From contig NC_030684.2 of assembly GCF_000004195.4 (NCBI RefSeq), positions 105,663,929 to 105,727,928 on the forward strand: a stretch of DNA of 64,000 bases, in the 5' to 3' direction. A program made the translations under genes and the position numbers. Positions 25,411 through 36,226 of the stretch are shown here, in pieces. Source of the DNA: Xenopus tropicalis. Taxonomy: Eukaryota > Chordata > Amphibia > Anura > Pipidae. Within the stretch, counting starts at the first letter, position 1. Every line of letters begins with the position of its first letter. The notes under the pieces are model-generated. The model saw only the letters and a list, made by a program, of their open reading frames with translations. It was not told where the DNA came from and did no database searches.

Positions 25411-25880
25411 GCAGTGCCGATGAATAAATATCAAAAATTCTAGTTTTAGAAATTTAAATTTCATTTCACAATTTTTACCGCAAAAGCAATTTAAAAGTAA
25501 AAGTCCAGTTTGAATGTTAATAAATCCCCTATACATTCATTTTTTTGCATTTACAAACCAGTAAATTAGCTATAAATATCGTTGTGGCACAATAGATTCC
25601 CTCATAATGGAGAGCTGCAGAACAACAGAGAATAACTCAAAGCCCATAAACTTAAAAAATATGCCCAACTGAAAATTTCTATAAATCATACTACAAGGTG
25701 AAAGTCTCCTCTTAAAGCAATTTATATAAAGGCAATGTGATTGGTGGCAAGTCCCATCCAGAGGGCACCTTTGTAGTACAGCATGAAATGAATACAACAG
25801 TACATTTCACATTTAAGAAACTGTAACCTGATACACAAAACACATATCATGCATGCATGTAGGTAAATATAGTACTATTA

Positions 25881-26165
25881 GGCCATGACATACTAGGCTG
25901 ATTCTCAGACAGCTTATAAATGCAAGCCAAGAATCAGCCCAACACTCAAATCAGCCTTCCCCTGTGCCTGCACCGGGAGCCAATGTGTCGGCCTGGATGC
26001 AAGCACATGGAGCAGATTTCAGTGCAAAAATGCTCAAGTATGCATTTAAGTGAGGAAATCTGTTCCATGTGCTTGCACCCCAGTCAATGCAGTGGCTCTG
26101 GGTGCAGGCACAGGTGTAGTCTGATCTGAGTGTAGGAGCTGATTCAGCCTGGTGTGACCGTGGCC
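25881..26165. mobile_element. Foldback MITE with TTA duplication (TGCCTGCACC relative)
   Basis: Ends GGCCATGACATACTAGGCTG and CAGCCTGGTGTGACCGTGGCC (one mismatch class), flanked by TTA. Paired GTGCCTGCACC motifs relate it to 7,517-7,799. Confidence 0.8.
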
Positions 26166-26470
26166 TTAGGCAAGGGTAGAAAAGTTTCTGAAGCCAGACA
26201 GGTTGGAAAACACTACAAATGACTCAGTTTCTCATAACTGCATGCCAAAAATATCCTGCCGATTTTTCATACACATATTCTTTCATACACATTTTCTTTT
26301 AAAATCCAAGGCTGTGTATAATTAGGAAGTCTTGACAAACACTTTGCAGTCCGAAAAAGCCAACACTAAATGCCAGCGGTTCCTGTACCCGACAGTACAT
26401 GCAATCATTTTGTCATAATCCCATACCTGTACTGAAATGTATTTTCTGCATTGGGGTGTTCAGTTTTAAT

Positions 26471-26473
26471 AAA

Positions 26474-26513
<40 letters not shown>

Positions 26514-26515
26514 TA
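26471..26515 (+). repeat. A-run followed by (TA)n
   Basis: About 21 A followed by about 12 TA units. Confidence 0.95.
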
Positions 26516-26646
26516 CTCTTTTAGCATTTCTAGCAACATAAAAGAGTAGCATTTTCATATGTCCATACTACATGGAAGTTTTTATTTTTTCTAGGGATGC
26601 AAGAGCGTGTCCCTTAATGCTCATTTAACAGCACTTGCTGCCAATT

Positions 26647-26785
26647 GACAAATCTCCCATGTCTCGAATTTCTATCCCACTGGCGAGAATGTAAATCGCC
26701 GGTGAGATGGCATATCGGGGAGATTAGTCGTCCGTGACAAGTGAGATTTGTCGCGGGTGACTAATCTCCCCATGTGCCACAGCCC
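26647..26785. mobile_element. PIF/Harbinger-like MITE, left-truncated
   Basis: GACAAATCTCCCATGTCTCG through TGCCACAGCCC followed by TAA. The left terminus is missing. Confidence 0.75.
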
Positions 26786-26839
26786 TAAATGTTAAAACAT
26801 CAACAGGGTGAATAACAAAAAATGTAAATGGCATTGTAA

Positions 26840-27010
26840 ACAGCGCCATCCCGAGGCTCCTTGCCAACCCTCACCCTCCTTTGTTTATTAATGGGAAAAA
26901 TCTGATTTTGTATTTAACTTACCAGGAGTGACTTTTTGCTGCCACCAGTAACTTGCTGGGTGCTGCTACCTGAGGTGAGTTTCTGAACTTGCCTCATGGC
27001 AGCAGCATCC
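26840..27010. repeat. Interspersed repeat, 'AGTTACTAGGAG' family
   Basis: TTACCAGGAGTGACTTTTTG and GTGAGTTTCTGAACTTGCCT parallel 25,330-25,410. Confidence 0.45.
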
Positions 27011-28545
27011 CTGATTGTAGATAAAATGACAGGTAAGAATACACTGGATGCTGGTTATAAATCAACTAGACCCTGCACAAACATTGTCTTTCTTCTATCC
27101 ATACCACCTAATATCATCTGGATTCTGGAGAAATGTCAAATCAAATCCAATTTCTTCTCAGTCACAGGCTTTTTCTGTGATCAAAATATCTTTTGCAAGT
27201 GTGAAGCAGGGATCATACAGACACCCATGGTGGGAATGACCCAGTCCTGAATTTTTTATATACCTTTTCCTTCCTACACTAAATGGTAACATGAAACATG
27301 GTCTTAAAAATGGCTGGAGTAGATCATTATCTCTTAATAACATGGGATTCGTTGACATCTCAGGCAAAGGGTATTTTATGTGACCACTATGTTTGTCCCA
27401 GAGGGCACCACAAAGGTTAAAGTACTGAATGTGCCAGAGGCACAACCTTTACAACACTAAAAGTATATAGTATATATTAATTTCTACAGTCTACAAACAC
27501 GGGCAATAGATGTCAGATGTTAGCAGTCAGCTGAATTATTTTAGCCATAAAGCATGACAGAACAGTTGCTTTCTGAAAGAAAGGAAGGCAACGTATCCAA
27601 CCATGCCAGCCCAACAATTACTAAACCTTTTCAAACCTAAATTTTTCCAAAGCTACTATTATTTTCTTAACACTAAGACAAAAATAAAAACATGTCTTTT
27701 TATCATGATATTGTCCCTGTAAGCTGTGTCCATAAAACAAATGAGCTATCTTTTTCTTTTCACAGGAGTGAGAAATGAAGGAATCACAGAGGCTATAGTT
27801 GTGTTGCAGAGAGCAGCTTTGAGCAGCTGGCTACAGGTTCACATATCATGGGCAGGCTGAAAACAAAAGATCTTCTTACAGGCTGAAGTCTATGCGCAGA
27901 TCATTCACGTTAAGCTGCAAGCTAATGTGTTGTGCACAAAATGAATAAAGGGGATCTGCATACAGCCTGACATCAGCATTCATTTCTCTATTTTATCTGG
28001 GTCAACCAGAAAGGCTCCAAACTGACTCTGTGGTCTAAAGGAGAATAAAATATTTGCTTTAAAAAATTATTGTGCCATGTCTCCTTTAAAGGGCATTTAA
28101 ACCCAAAAATCAATCAATGTAAACTTAACCTGAATACTTTTGGAGTTTACATTTATACAGTGATACATACAGTGATTCAAATAGATTACTGAGATCAATA
28201 TAGAGACAGGGCAAATGGACACCGCTAACTGTATCCTGGAAATATCCAAGCCAAGAGATAGCCATATTGTGATTGTACACTAAAACTGCAAGGCATCCTT
28301 ACAATGCAGGAATTTTGAGGCCAAAATTAATGGCAAAGAATTATGTTATTTAGCATGATTGCTAAGTTGCTTCCCCTTCACAGCTTTCAGGTGTGGGTCA
28401 CACTTGACCCAGTCTTTTGACTGATTTGCATTTTGGTTGATACTTTATAGTTACTCCCAGACAACTTTTTGGTTTATTCGGCAGTGTTTTGGTGAACTTC
28501 AGTCAGCAGTTTCTCTCTGTCAGCAGAGGACTGTACCATAGAGTA
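27011..28545. other. Intergenic, no gene recognised
   Basis: One strong acceptor-like site (TTTTTCTTTTCACAG before 27,766) is followed ~180 nt later by GAATAAAG. This is compatible with a terminal non-coding exon but equally with chance. No coding potential seen. Confidence 0.4.
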
Positions 28546-28622
28546 GTACAGGTATCAGACCCCTTATCCGGAAATCCATTATCTAGAAAGTTGCAAATTA
28601 CAGAAAGGCCATCTCCCATAGG
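28546..28622. repeat. MITE family A, left part (interrupted)
   Basis: Starts TACAGGTATCAGACCCCTTA, the terminal repeat of the family also seen at 2,615, 8,483, 14,178, 40,031 and 61,056. It is broken at 28,622 by the hairpin element and resumes at 30,542. ATCTCCCATAGG (28,611-28,622) recurs at 30,542-30,553 as the duplicated target. Confidence 0.85.
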
Positions 28623-28712
28623 CACAACAGAGACCGTTTCCGCACACCCTAGCTCTCCAAACTTGAACGTCCGGTGCACACTGCTAGAGGGATCAGCACC
28701 CTCCCAAAACTG

Positions 28713-28917
28713 CAAGGCAACAAAAAGCAAAGGCACTCAGGGCTACAAGGGAACAACCCTTTAAAAATTTATTGCGGAGGTGCAACGTTTCGGAGCAAAC
28801 CTAGCCCCTTTGCTTGATAAAGGGGCTAGGTTTGCTCCAAAACGTTGCACCTCCGCAATAAATTTTTAAAGGGTTGTTCCCTTGTAGCCCTGAGTGCCTT
28901 TGCTTTTTGTTGCCTTG
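28713..28917. repeat. Long hairpin: 99-bp arms, 7-nt loop
   Basis: Left arm 28,713-28,811 and right arm 28,819-28,917 are reverse complements with one mismatch (98/99); the loop is GCTTGAT. The centre contains CAACGTTTCGGAGC and its mirror. The Tc1 starts immediately after the right arm at a TA. About 90 nt of non-palindromic sequence (28,623-28,712) precedes the left arm and is probably part of the same inserted unit. Confidence 0.95.
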
Positions 28918-28919
28918 TA

Positions 28920-30540
28920 CAGTGGTGTGAAAAACTATTTGCCCCCTTCCTGATTTCTTATTCTTTTGCATGTTTGTCACACTTAAATGTTTCTGCTCAT
29001 CAAAAACCGTTAACTATTAGTCAAAGATAACATAATTGAACACAAAATGCAGTTTTTAAATGAAGGTTTACGTTAAGGGAGAAAAAAAACTCCAAATCTA
29101 CATGGAAAAAGTGATTGCCCCCCTTGTTAAAAAATAACTTAACTGTGGTTTATCAATTTCAATTTTCAATTTCAATATCAATTTCTGTAGTCACCCCCAG
29201 GCCTGATTACTGCCACACCTGTTTCAATCAAGAAATCACTTAAATAGGAGCTACCTGACACAGAGAAGTAGACCAAAAGCACCTCAAAAGCTAGACATCA
29301 TGCCAAGATCCAAAGAAATTCAGGAACAAATGAGAACAAAAGTAATTGAGATCTATTAGTCTGGTAAAGGTTATAAAGCCATTTCTAAAGCTTTGGGACT
29401 CCAGCGAACCACAGTGAGAGCCATTATCCACAAATGGCAAAAACATGGAACAGTGGTGAACCTTCCCAGGAGTGGCCGGCCGACCAAAATTACCCCAAGA
29501 GCGCAGAGACAACTCATCCGAGAGGCCACAAAAGACCCCAGGACAACATCTAAAGAACTGCAGGCCTCACTTGCCTCAATTAAGGTCAGTGTTCACGACT
29601 CCACCATAAGAAAGAGACTGGGCAAAAATGGCCTGCATGGCAGATTTCCAAGGCGCAAACCACTTTTAAGCAAAAAGAACATTATGGCTCGTCTCAATTT
29701 TGCTAAAAAACATCTCAATGGTTGCCAAGACTTTTGGGAAAATATCTTGTGGACCGACGAGACAAAAGTTGAACTTTTTGGAAGGTGCGTGTCCCGTTAC
29801 ATCTGGCGTAAAAGTAACACAGCATTTCAGAAAAAGAACATCATACCAACAGTAAAATATGGTGGCGGTAGTGTGATGGTCTGGGGTTGTTTTGCTGCTT
29901 CAGGACCTGGAAGGCTTGCTGTGATAGATGGAACCATGAATTCTACTGTCTACCAAAAAATCCTGAAGGAGAATGTCCGGCCATCTGTTCGTCAACTCAA
30001 GCTGAAGCGATCTTGGGTGCTGCAGCAGGACAATGACCCAAAACACACCAGCAAATCCACCTCTGAATGGCTGAAGAAAAACAAAATGAAGACTTTGGAG
30101 TGGCCTAGTCAAAGTCCTGACCTGAATCCTATTGAGATGTTGTGGCATGACCTTAAAAAGGCGGTTCATGCTAGAAAACCCTCAAATAAAGCTGAATTAC
30201 AACAATTCTGCAAAGATGAGTGGGCCAAAATTCCTCCAGAGCGCTGTAAAAGACTCGTTGCAAGTTATCGCAAACGCTTGATTGCAGTTATTGCTGCTAA
30301 GGGTGGCCCAACCAGTTATTAGGTTCAGGGGGCAATTACTTTTTCACACAGGGCCATGTAGGTTTGGATTTTTTTTCTCCCTAAATAATAAAAACCCTCA
30401 TTTAAAAACTGCATTTTGTGTTTACTTGTGTTATCTTTGACTAATAGTTAAATGTGTTTGATGATCAGAAACATTTTGTGTGACAAACATGCAAAAGAAT
30501 AAGAAATCAGGAAGGGGGCAAATAGTTTTTCACACCACTG
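28920..30540 (+). mobile_element. Tc1/mariner transposon, 1,621 bp, IR/DR type
   Basis: Flanked by TA dinucleotides (28,918-28,919 and 30,541-30,542). The ends are long inverted repeats of ~200 bp, starting CAGTGGTGTGAAAAACTATT on the left and mirrored on the right. Each has an inner copy of the GTGATTGCCCCC / GGGGCAATTAC motif near 29,111 and 30,330, the IR/DR arrangement of vertebrate Tc1 elements. It holds one transposase frame and lies inside a hairpin element that is itself inside a MITE. Confidence 0.95.
29300..30322 (+). pseudogene. Tc1 transposase, DD34E, one in-frame stop
   Basis: The frame from ATG 29,300 to TAG 30,320-30,322 is 340 codons long, the usual Tc1 length. Codon 20 (29,357-29,359) is TAG, in the N-terminal DNA-binding region; otherwise the frame is open. 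The paired helix-turn-helix region spans residues ~1-115, with GRPTKI as the linker-like GRPR motif. The catalytic triad is intact: D153 in WTDET, D244 in QQDNDPKHTS and E279 in NPIEMLWHD, giving the 34-residue D-E spacing. A downstream in-frame start could give only an N-terminally truncated protein, so full activity is unlikely. Low decay suggests a fairly recent insertion. Confidence 0.95.
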
Positions 30541-30541
30541 T

Positions 30542-30796
30542 ATCTCCCATAGGCTCCATTGTAATCAATTAATTCACACTTTTAATAATGATTTAGTTTT
30601 TCTCTGTAATAATAAAACTATACCTTGTACTTGATCCCACCTAAGATATAATTAATCCTCATTAGAGCCAAAACTATCATATTGGGTTTAATTACTGTTT
30701 AAATATTTTTTTAGTAGACCTAATGTAGGAGAATTATGGAAGGAGCCAGAAAACCCCAGGTCCCGAGCATTTCGGATAACGGGTCCCATACCTGCA
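30542..30796. repeat. MITE family A, right part (interrupted)
   Basis: Continuation of the element broken at 28,622. It carries the typical internal CTTGTACTTGATCCCA segment and ends GGATAACGGGTCCCATACCT. Confidence 0.85.
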
Positions 30797-31452
30797 CATA
30801 CAGTATAATAAAAATGATTTAGAACAATTATATACAGTCAAGGGCTTATTGATCAATTTTCGAGTTTGTGAATTCACTCTCTGTGTTACAGAAAAATGCA
30901 AGCAATTTGCAATTAATTTATTGTAGGTAAATTAAACACACACACCCCCCAAAACAAAAAAGCACAAAACATACCAAAAATGGCTGCCTAAGAACACAAT
31001 TTAAGTGTGAAACTTGTCTGGCACTTAAAGGGTTAATATGCCAGACATTAAACCATTTACAAAAATACTTACAGAACACCTTTTTTCACATGGGAGAACA
31101 TGTACATTAGCTAGTTGTTGGACTATTTTGCTTTTGTTTTTTGGCAGCTCACTGTGCATTTCTAGTTCACTGTATGCCACTGAATACTTCAGTGATAATG
31201 TTCATGGTTGTTCCTCGCTTGAGTACAAAGTACAGTGGCGCCCTGTCTTTGGGCTGGGCTCTGTGTTCAAGCATTTACTATGCAGAAACAGTCCAACCTT
31301 GCGCAATTCCATTACCCTGGAGTCGGCCCCCATCCTGTACCACAGAAACTACACAAGGCAACTCTAATTACACTCTGCCAGGGGGAACAATCCCAGACTG
31401 CTATTAAACTGACTCACATATAACAACAGATACTGAATATGGTTTTTCAGGC

Positions 31453-31800
31453 AGTCACTTACAGAGGAACTCCGGCTTCTGAACCCCACACAACACAGAA
31501 ACCCTTAATATACCCATCACTGTAATCTATTTCTTCAAGAAGTATGAATAAATACCAGTTTTATTTGTTTAATCCAGCTGCAAAACAGTTGTTCTTTTTC
31601 TGTATCATTTTAAATCCTGGCAGGGGTGGAGGGACTTATGTTTTTGTAAAAACTTGGAACAACTTCTCCACAGCTTACAGACAGCATGCAGGCACTACAT
31701 AACCCACAATGCATTGCACTGTGATGTTCCTTTCCTTATCTGAAGTTGTGTGCAGGGCATTGTGGGATTTGGAGGATGCAGGCCGAGGACAGTCGATTAC
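31453..31800. repeat. Repeat related to left half of 20,601
   Basis: Shares GAGGAACTCCGG-type start and ACATAACCCACAATGCATTG with 20,601-20,890. It continues with GGCATTGTGGGATTTGGAGG, absent from the other copy. Confidence 0.6.
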
Positions 31801-31854
31801 TGTTACATTTTTTTTGAAGGTAGTTAGGTAATTGTTCGAAACCATATTATTACA

Positions 31855-32296
31855 TTAAAGGAACAGTAACACCAAAAAATGAAAGTGTATGTGTGTATAG
31901 TGCAATGAAAGTAACTAAAATATAATGTGCTGCTGCCCTGCACTGGTAAAAGTTGTGTGTTTACATCAGAAAGTCTACTATAATTTATATAAATAAGCTG
32001 CTATGTAGCCATGGAGGCAGCCATTCAAAGGAGAAAAGGCACAGGCACATAGCAGATAACAGATAAAACACTATTGTATTCCACAGAACTTATCTGTTAT
32101 CTGCTATGTAACCTGTGCCTTTTCTCCTTTTTTCCAGCTTGAATGGCTTCCCCCGTGGCTACACAGCAGCTTATTATATAAACTATAGTAGTGTTACTGT
32201 AGCAAACACACCAGTTTTACCAGTGCAGGGCAACAGTGCATTATATTTTTATTACTTTAAAGCTCTTTCATTTTTTGGTGTTACTGTTCCTTTAAA
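31855..32296. mobile_element. T2-like (TTAA) MITE, full copy
   Basis: Ends TTAAAGGAACAGTAACACCA and TGGTGTTACTGTTCCTTTAA. ~440 bp, with a foldback interior (GATAACAGATAA / TTATCTGTTATC). T2-family naming is from memory of Xenopus repeats. Confidence 0.88.
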
Positions 32297-33456
32297 AATC
32301 ATGAAAAGCCTGCATATTATTGCAATGATGTATATTACAAAGTTGCTTGAAATTATGTTCAGGTCCCTGTTTTATTTTACCAAGTACAGGTGTCTACCTG
32401 AAACATCCAAGAAATGTCACTCACAGCAGCAAGAACAAATTAATATATTAACTTTACTGCAAAATAATATTTCTGAGGTTGTGTGCTAAAGCTTTATTTG
32501 AAGCACCTCTCCTCTAAGGGTAACAGCAAAAGGGCCAACATGGTCACCCAAATTACCATACAGAGATATAAGATCATCCATTAGGGGGAAATGCCCAGGG
32601 TTGCCAATGAAAAGCACCTCGCTAATAGTACAATTGAGAGCTTATAGCTCTGAAACAATCTACACCATTCACCAAGTACTGATAATAGTAAGAAGACATT
32701 ATTAACAGTACCCATGTAGCCTAAAGCATACCACATACATTAGATGCAATTCTGGTTATCCAAAATTGGATGTTGTTCTTTTAGGCCAAACGTAAAAATA
32801 CTCCACTTGTGCTAATCTGGGGCCATTTGATCAGATCACTGTAAAGAAGTGTAATGATGTTCTTTTCTAGGTAGATAGATGATGCATACTATTGTGAATT
32901 ATCATGTAAGCTGGTTTTCTGTTTTAGCCCATGAAATGTGGTCCAATTAAACAAGTTATTCAGGAATTACCATGTTTTATGTAACAGTTGGTATGTGTGT
33001 GGCAAGCATTTAAGGAAGAGAACTTGAATCTCCATGCTATTGTTTCCAATAATGTTTTGTAGTATGTAATAATCAGTAAGGAATATGCAGGCATAATTAG
33101 GAATGAATGTTTGGGAAAGCAATTAGATCTGTGATAATCCGCCATCTACATCTAAACCCTATGGCACAAAACAGGCGCTTTAATCCAAAAGGAAAACAGC
33201 GGCAGCTAAAGCATCATGACTGACACAGATGGAGGAGTGACAGATGGAACGTCTGCCATCATCACTTTGTATGTGTCAGCCAGGATGCTTTACATTTAAC
33301 AGCATTAGAACAGTGATAGGTGGACAGGAGTGTTTGGCCAACGGTTTCTGCCAATTAGCTGCAACTTAAATTGCTCCATTTGCTACTACCAAGCAAGGAC
33401 TTGCAATTTGTGGATCCTGGCAAATGCCAGCAGGGCAGCTGTACGTTGCCATAGAC
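32297..33456. other. No gene recognised
   Basis: Only an imperfect inverted repeat at ~33,207-33,292 (AAAGCATCATGACTGACACA facing TGTGTCAGCCAGGATGCTTT) stands out. Confidence 0.5.
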
Positions 33457-33619
33457 CAGTGGTTCTCAAACTTCCTAATGCCGCAACCCTTTAATACAGT
33501 TCCTCATGTTGTGGTGACCCCCAACCATAAAATTATTCCTAAGACTATCGAAATATGTGTTTTCCCGTTGGTCTTAGGCAACCCCAAAGGGGTCGCGACC
33601 AACAGGTTGAGAAGCGCTG
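33457..33619. mobile_element. hAT-type MITE (CAGTGGTTCTCAAAC family)
   Basis: Ends CAGTGGTTCTCAAAC and GGTTGAGAAGCGCTG. Flanks CCATAGAC and CCATAGTC are a 7/8 target duplication. Internal GGGGTCGCGACC. Confidence 0.8.
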
Positions 33620-35156
33620 CCATAGTCACAATTTATTGGGCTGGTGGGGGGCTATTTGGGCTTCTGTGCACTTGAAATGCCAGGCCCTATTTTGCATCCC
33701 AGCCCGGACCTGGCTATTATCTGACAATAAACAACCAGTAAGACCATTCACTCCTCATGGATGGCAATTCTATGCAGTGTCTGACCTACCAGGATACCAG
33801 GAAAACTCCTGGTGGGCCCAGGTGTCAGTGGACCCTCCTGCTCCTGACCATTTGGTCTGTTATGGTCATGGTTATTCTCTATTTATGAATGGGAACAAAG
33901 TGGAGAAATAGATGGAAGAATAGATGCTGGAATGTAAATAAAAGGGACTAGGAGAATAAAGAGGATGGGCGAGGAAAGAAGGAAAAATAGTTTGGAGAGT
34001 GGGCCTAGGGTCTAAGGTTTTCTGGTGGGTCTCTGGGGTCCCAATCCGAGGGATAATGGCAGCTGCTACCTTAAACCGCCTGTATCTTCTCTTTGTAATT
34101 GCTCATTGCATTGTTTGCTTGCCTTTCCCACCACAACATATCATACTGCCACTTTATAAATAAACTATCATTATTCTTACATTAAATGATCTGAATTATG
34201 CAAATAATGTAAGACAGTTATGTACAATGAGTACATAAATGTAATTGCTATCAGTTTGATTTACATCTTGTGAGCTTATAGCACTATTTATGTGCCTATG
34301 AATATAATATAGAGTGGCTTATGTTACAAACACAAAACAAGAATGGTTGCATGGTAACATAAAAATATACTTTATAATGTATATTATTCAGCACTACTCA
34401 GCATGTTTGAACTTAATATGATGACTTGTATATGAGTTGTCAAAGAGATTTTAAGTAAAAAATAAACGTCCACTGGCCTCTAAATATGTCATATTTTAAT
34501 ATTATACTTTAATGTGGAACCAACGGCATACTGAGCAGCAGTTTACAAATAATATTCTGTTATAACAGTGACTGTCCATGTTGAGTTTGCAATTTAATTT
34601 TCGCTCTTGCTTTCTTCAGGAGCCAGTTAAGTCTATGAATAAGTTTTGGGAGAAACAAAAAAGCAGAGCACCTTTTAGAAAACTTACATATACATAGAAA
34701 GTAGATATAAACTCCATGCAGATAGTTCCCTGGTTGTAAGGAAACTTCACTGCAACAAGGCTGCCATGCCACTCACTGTGCCATTGTGCTACTACTTTAT
34801 ACAGTATTAATATCATGTACAAGGTGTAACTAACTGAATACAATAGATATCTTTGCCAAGGGTACTAGGGTTGATCTGCAGCAGAACCAGGCCCAGGACA
34901 CCCACCAACTTCAATCACTATCCTCCAGGCCAGGCTCATTTATAAATACGGTCACTGCAGTTCACAAACTGTATTTATCTTAAGTTTAATGCACATACAT
35001 CACAAATACATGATGAAGTTGTTTAGTGGAATGTGGTGTGGTGTTTTACCTTTGCACTAGTACACAGAAAACTCTTGCAAATCATTGGGTTGGTGAAACG
35101 TATCACCAAAAATATCACCCTTGTATCACAATTCTGTTGTGTAAATGTTAATGGCT
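33620..35156. other. No gene recognised
   Basis: AT-rich, no exon-like frame. 33,630-33,720 (GGCCCTATTTTGCATCCC) looks repeat-derived. Confidence 0.5.
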
Positions 35157-35442
35157 AATGATGAGCAAATTGTTTCACCAGGCATGGATTTGCAGTGAAA
35201 TTTTGTATTTCGCCATCAGCGAATTTTTTTGCCAAGACAGAAATGTCACAGAGAAAAAAATGTTGCCAAGTCAAAAATGTCACTGAGACAAAAAAGTCTC
35301 TGCAAAAATAAAAACCCATTGACTTTAATGCATTTGGAGTAAGAAAAAAAAGTTGTGCATAAAAAATGTTGCCGTGTTAAAAAGTATATTTTTCAGCAGA
35401 TTCCCTAATTTTTGGGCGAAACCGGACAGATTCGCTCATCAC
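35157..35442. repeat. Repeat with GATGAGC / GCTCATC ends
   Basis: AATGATGAGCAAATTGTTTC and GACAGATTCGCTCATCACC are inverted ends. AT-rich interior with repeated AAATGTCAC(A/T)GAGA motifs. A familiar Xenopus interspersed pattern; superfamily not assigned. Confidence 0.6.
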
Positions 35443-35704
35443 CATAAAAGGCTCTTTGCCCCACTGTCTTGAGGTCCCTAAATGTACTGCAAATTTATTT
35501 TTTAAACCTTTTACATTCTACTAGAGATATTTTTTTCCCAGTCAGCTTCTGTATTTATAGAGTAATTATGCTAGTTACAGGAATGTCCCTGACCAATACA
35601 GTCCTTTCGTAGCACAATTTATGTTGTTGCTCAAAGAATATCTTCAGAGCTGAGGGTCAGATGATAACACTGAAGTAGAAAAGGGGCCCTCCTTCCAAAC
35701 ACTT

Positions 35705-36226
35705 TTAAAGGAGACATATTGGATAAATGGGGAGCAACGCTAATTTTGTAGGCAATTATGAATAATATCCGGTGCTGGTTTCACTTTGTGCTAAAAATAA
35801 ATTCTCTCTGTAAAAATGGCCCCTTTATTGGAGCTCCCTATAGATCCTCTCACTTCTCCCTCCAGTGTGAAATGGAGAGTGGGCGTGTCCTAACGGTCCC
35901 TGCCAGAAGCACAGTAGGAGGGGGAGAGCCAATCACAGCCCTGCACTCACACAAGCACAGAGAGGCTTCAGTTCCCTATCAGGTCAGCCTAGCTGCTGAT
36001 TGGTTCCTATCCTACAGTGCAGGGTACGGAGGGCCGCCGGCTCCCCAGCTCATCCAGAGAATTCAGCCAGCAGGAAGTGGAACAGATGGGCGGGGCTAGT
36101 GGGGGTTTTGTGGAATTTCTCAATAAATCAGTCAGAAACACAACTTTTTAAGCACAATCCTTCTATATCTAGAGGAGTATAATTCCCTGGTACATTCATC
36201 ATTTTTATAGGATATGTCTCCTTTAA
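35705..36226. mobile_element. T2-like (TTAA) MITE, 522 bp
   Basis: Ends TTAAAGGAGACATATTGGAT and ATAGGATATGTCTCCTTTAA. The interior is GC-richer, with a CCAAT (AGCCAATCAC) and GGGCGGGGC. Confidence 0.88.

Noticed and set aside
27766..27960. Terminal exon preceded by a strong polypyrimidine-AG
   Set aside because: Only one splice signal, no coding content and no matching donor located. Kept only as a remark on the intergenic stretch.
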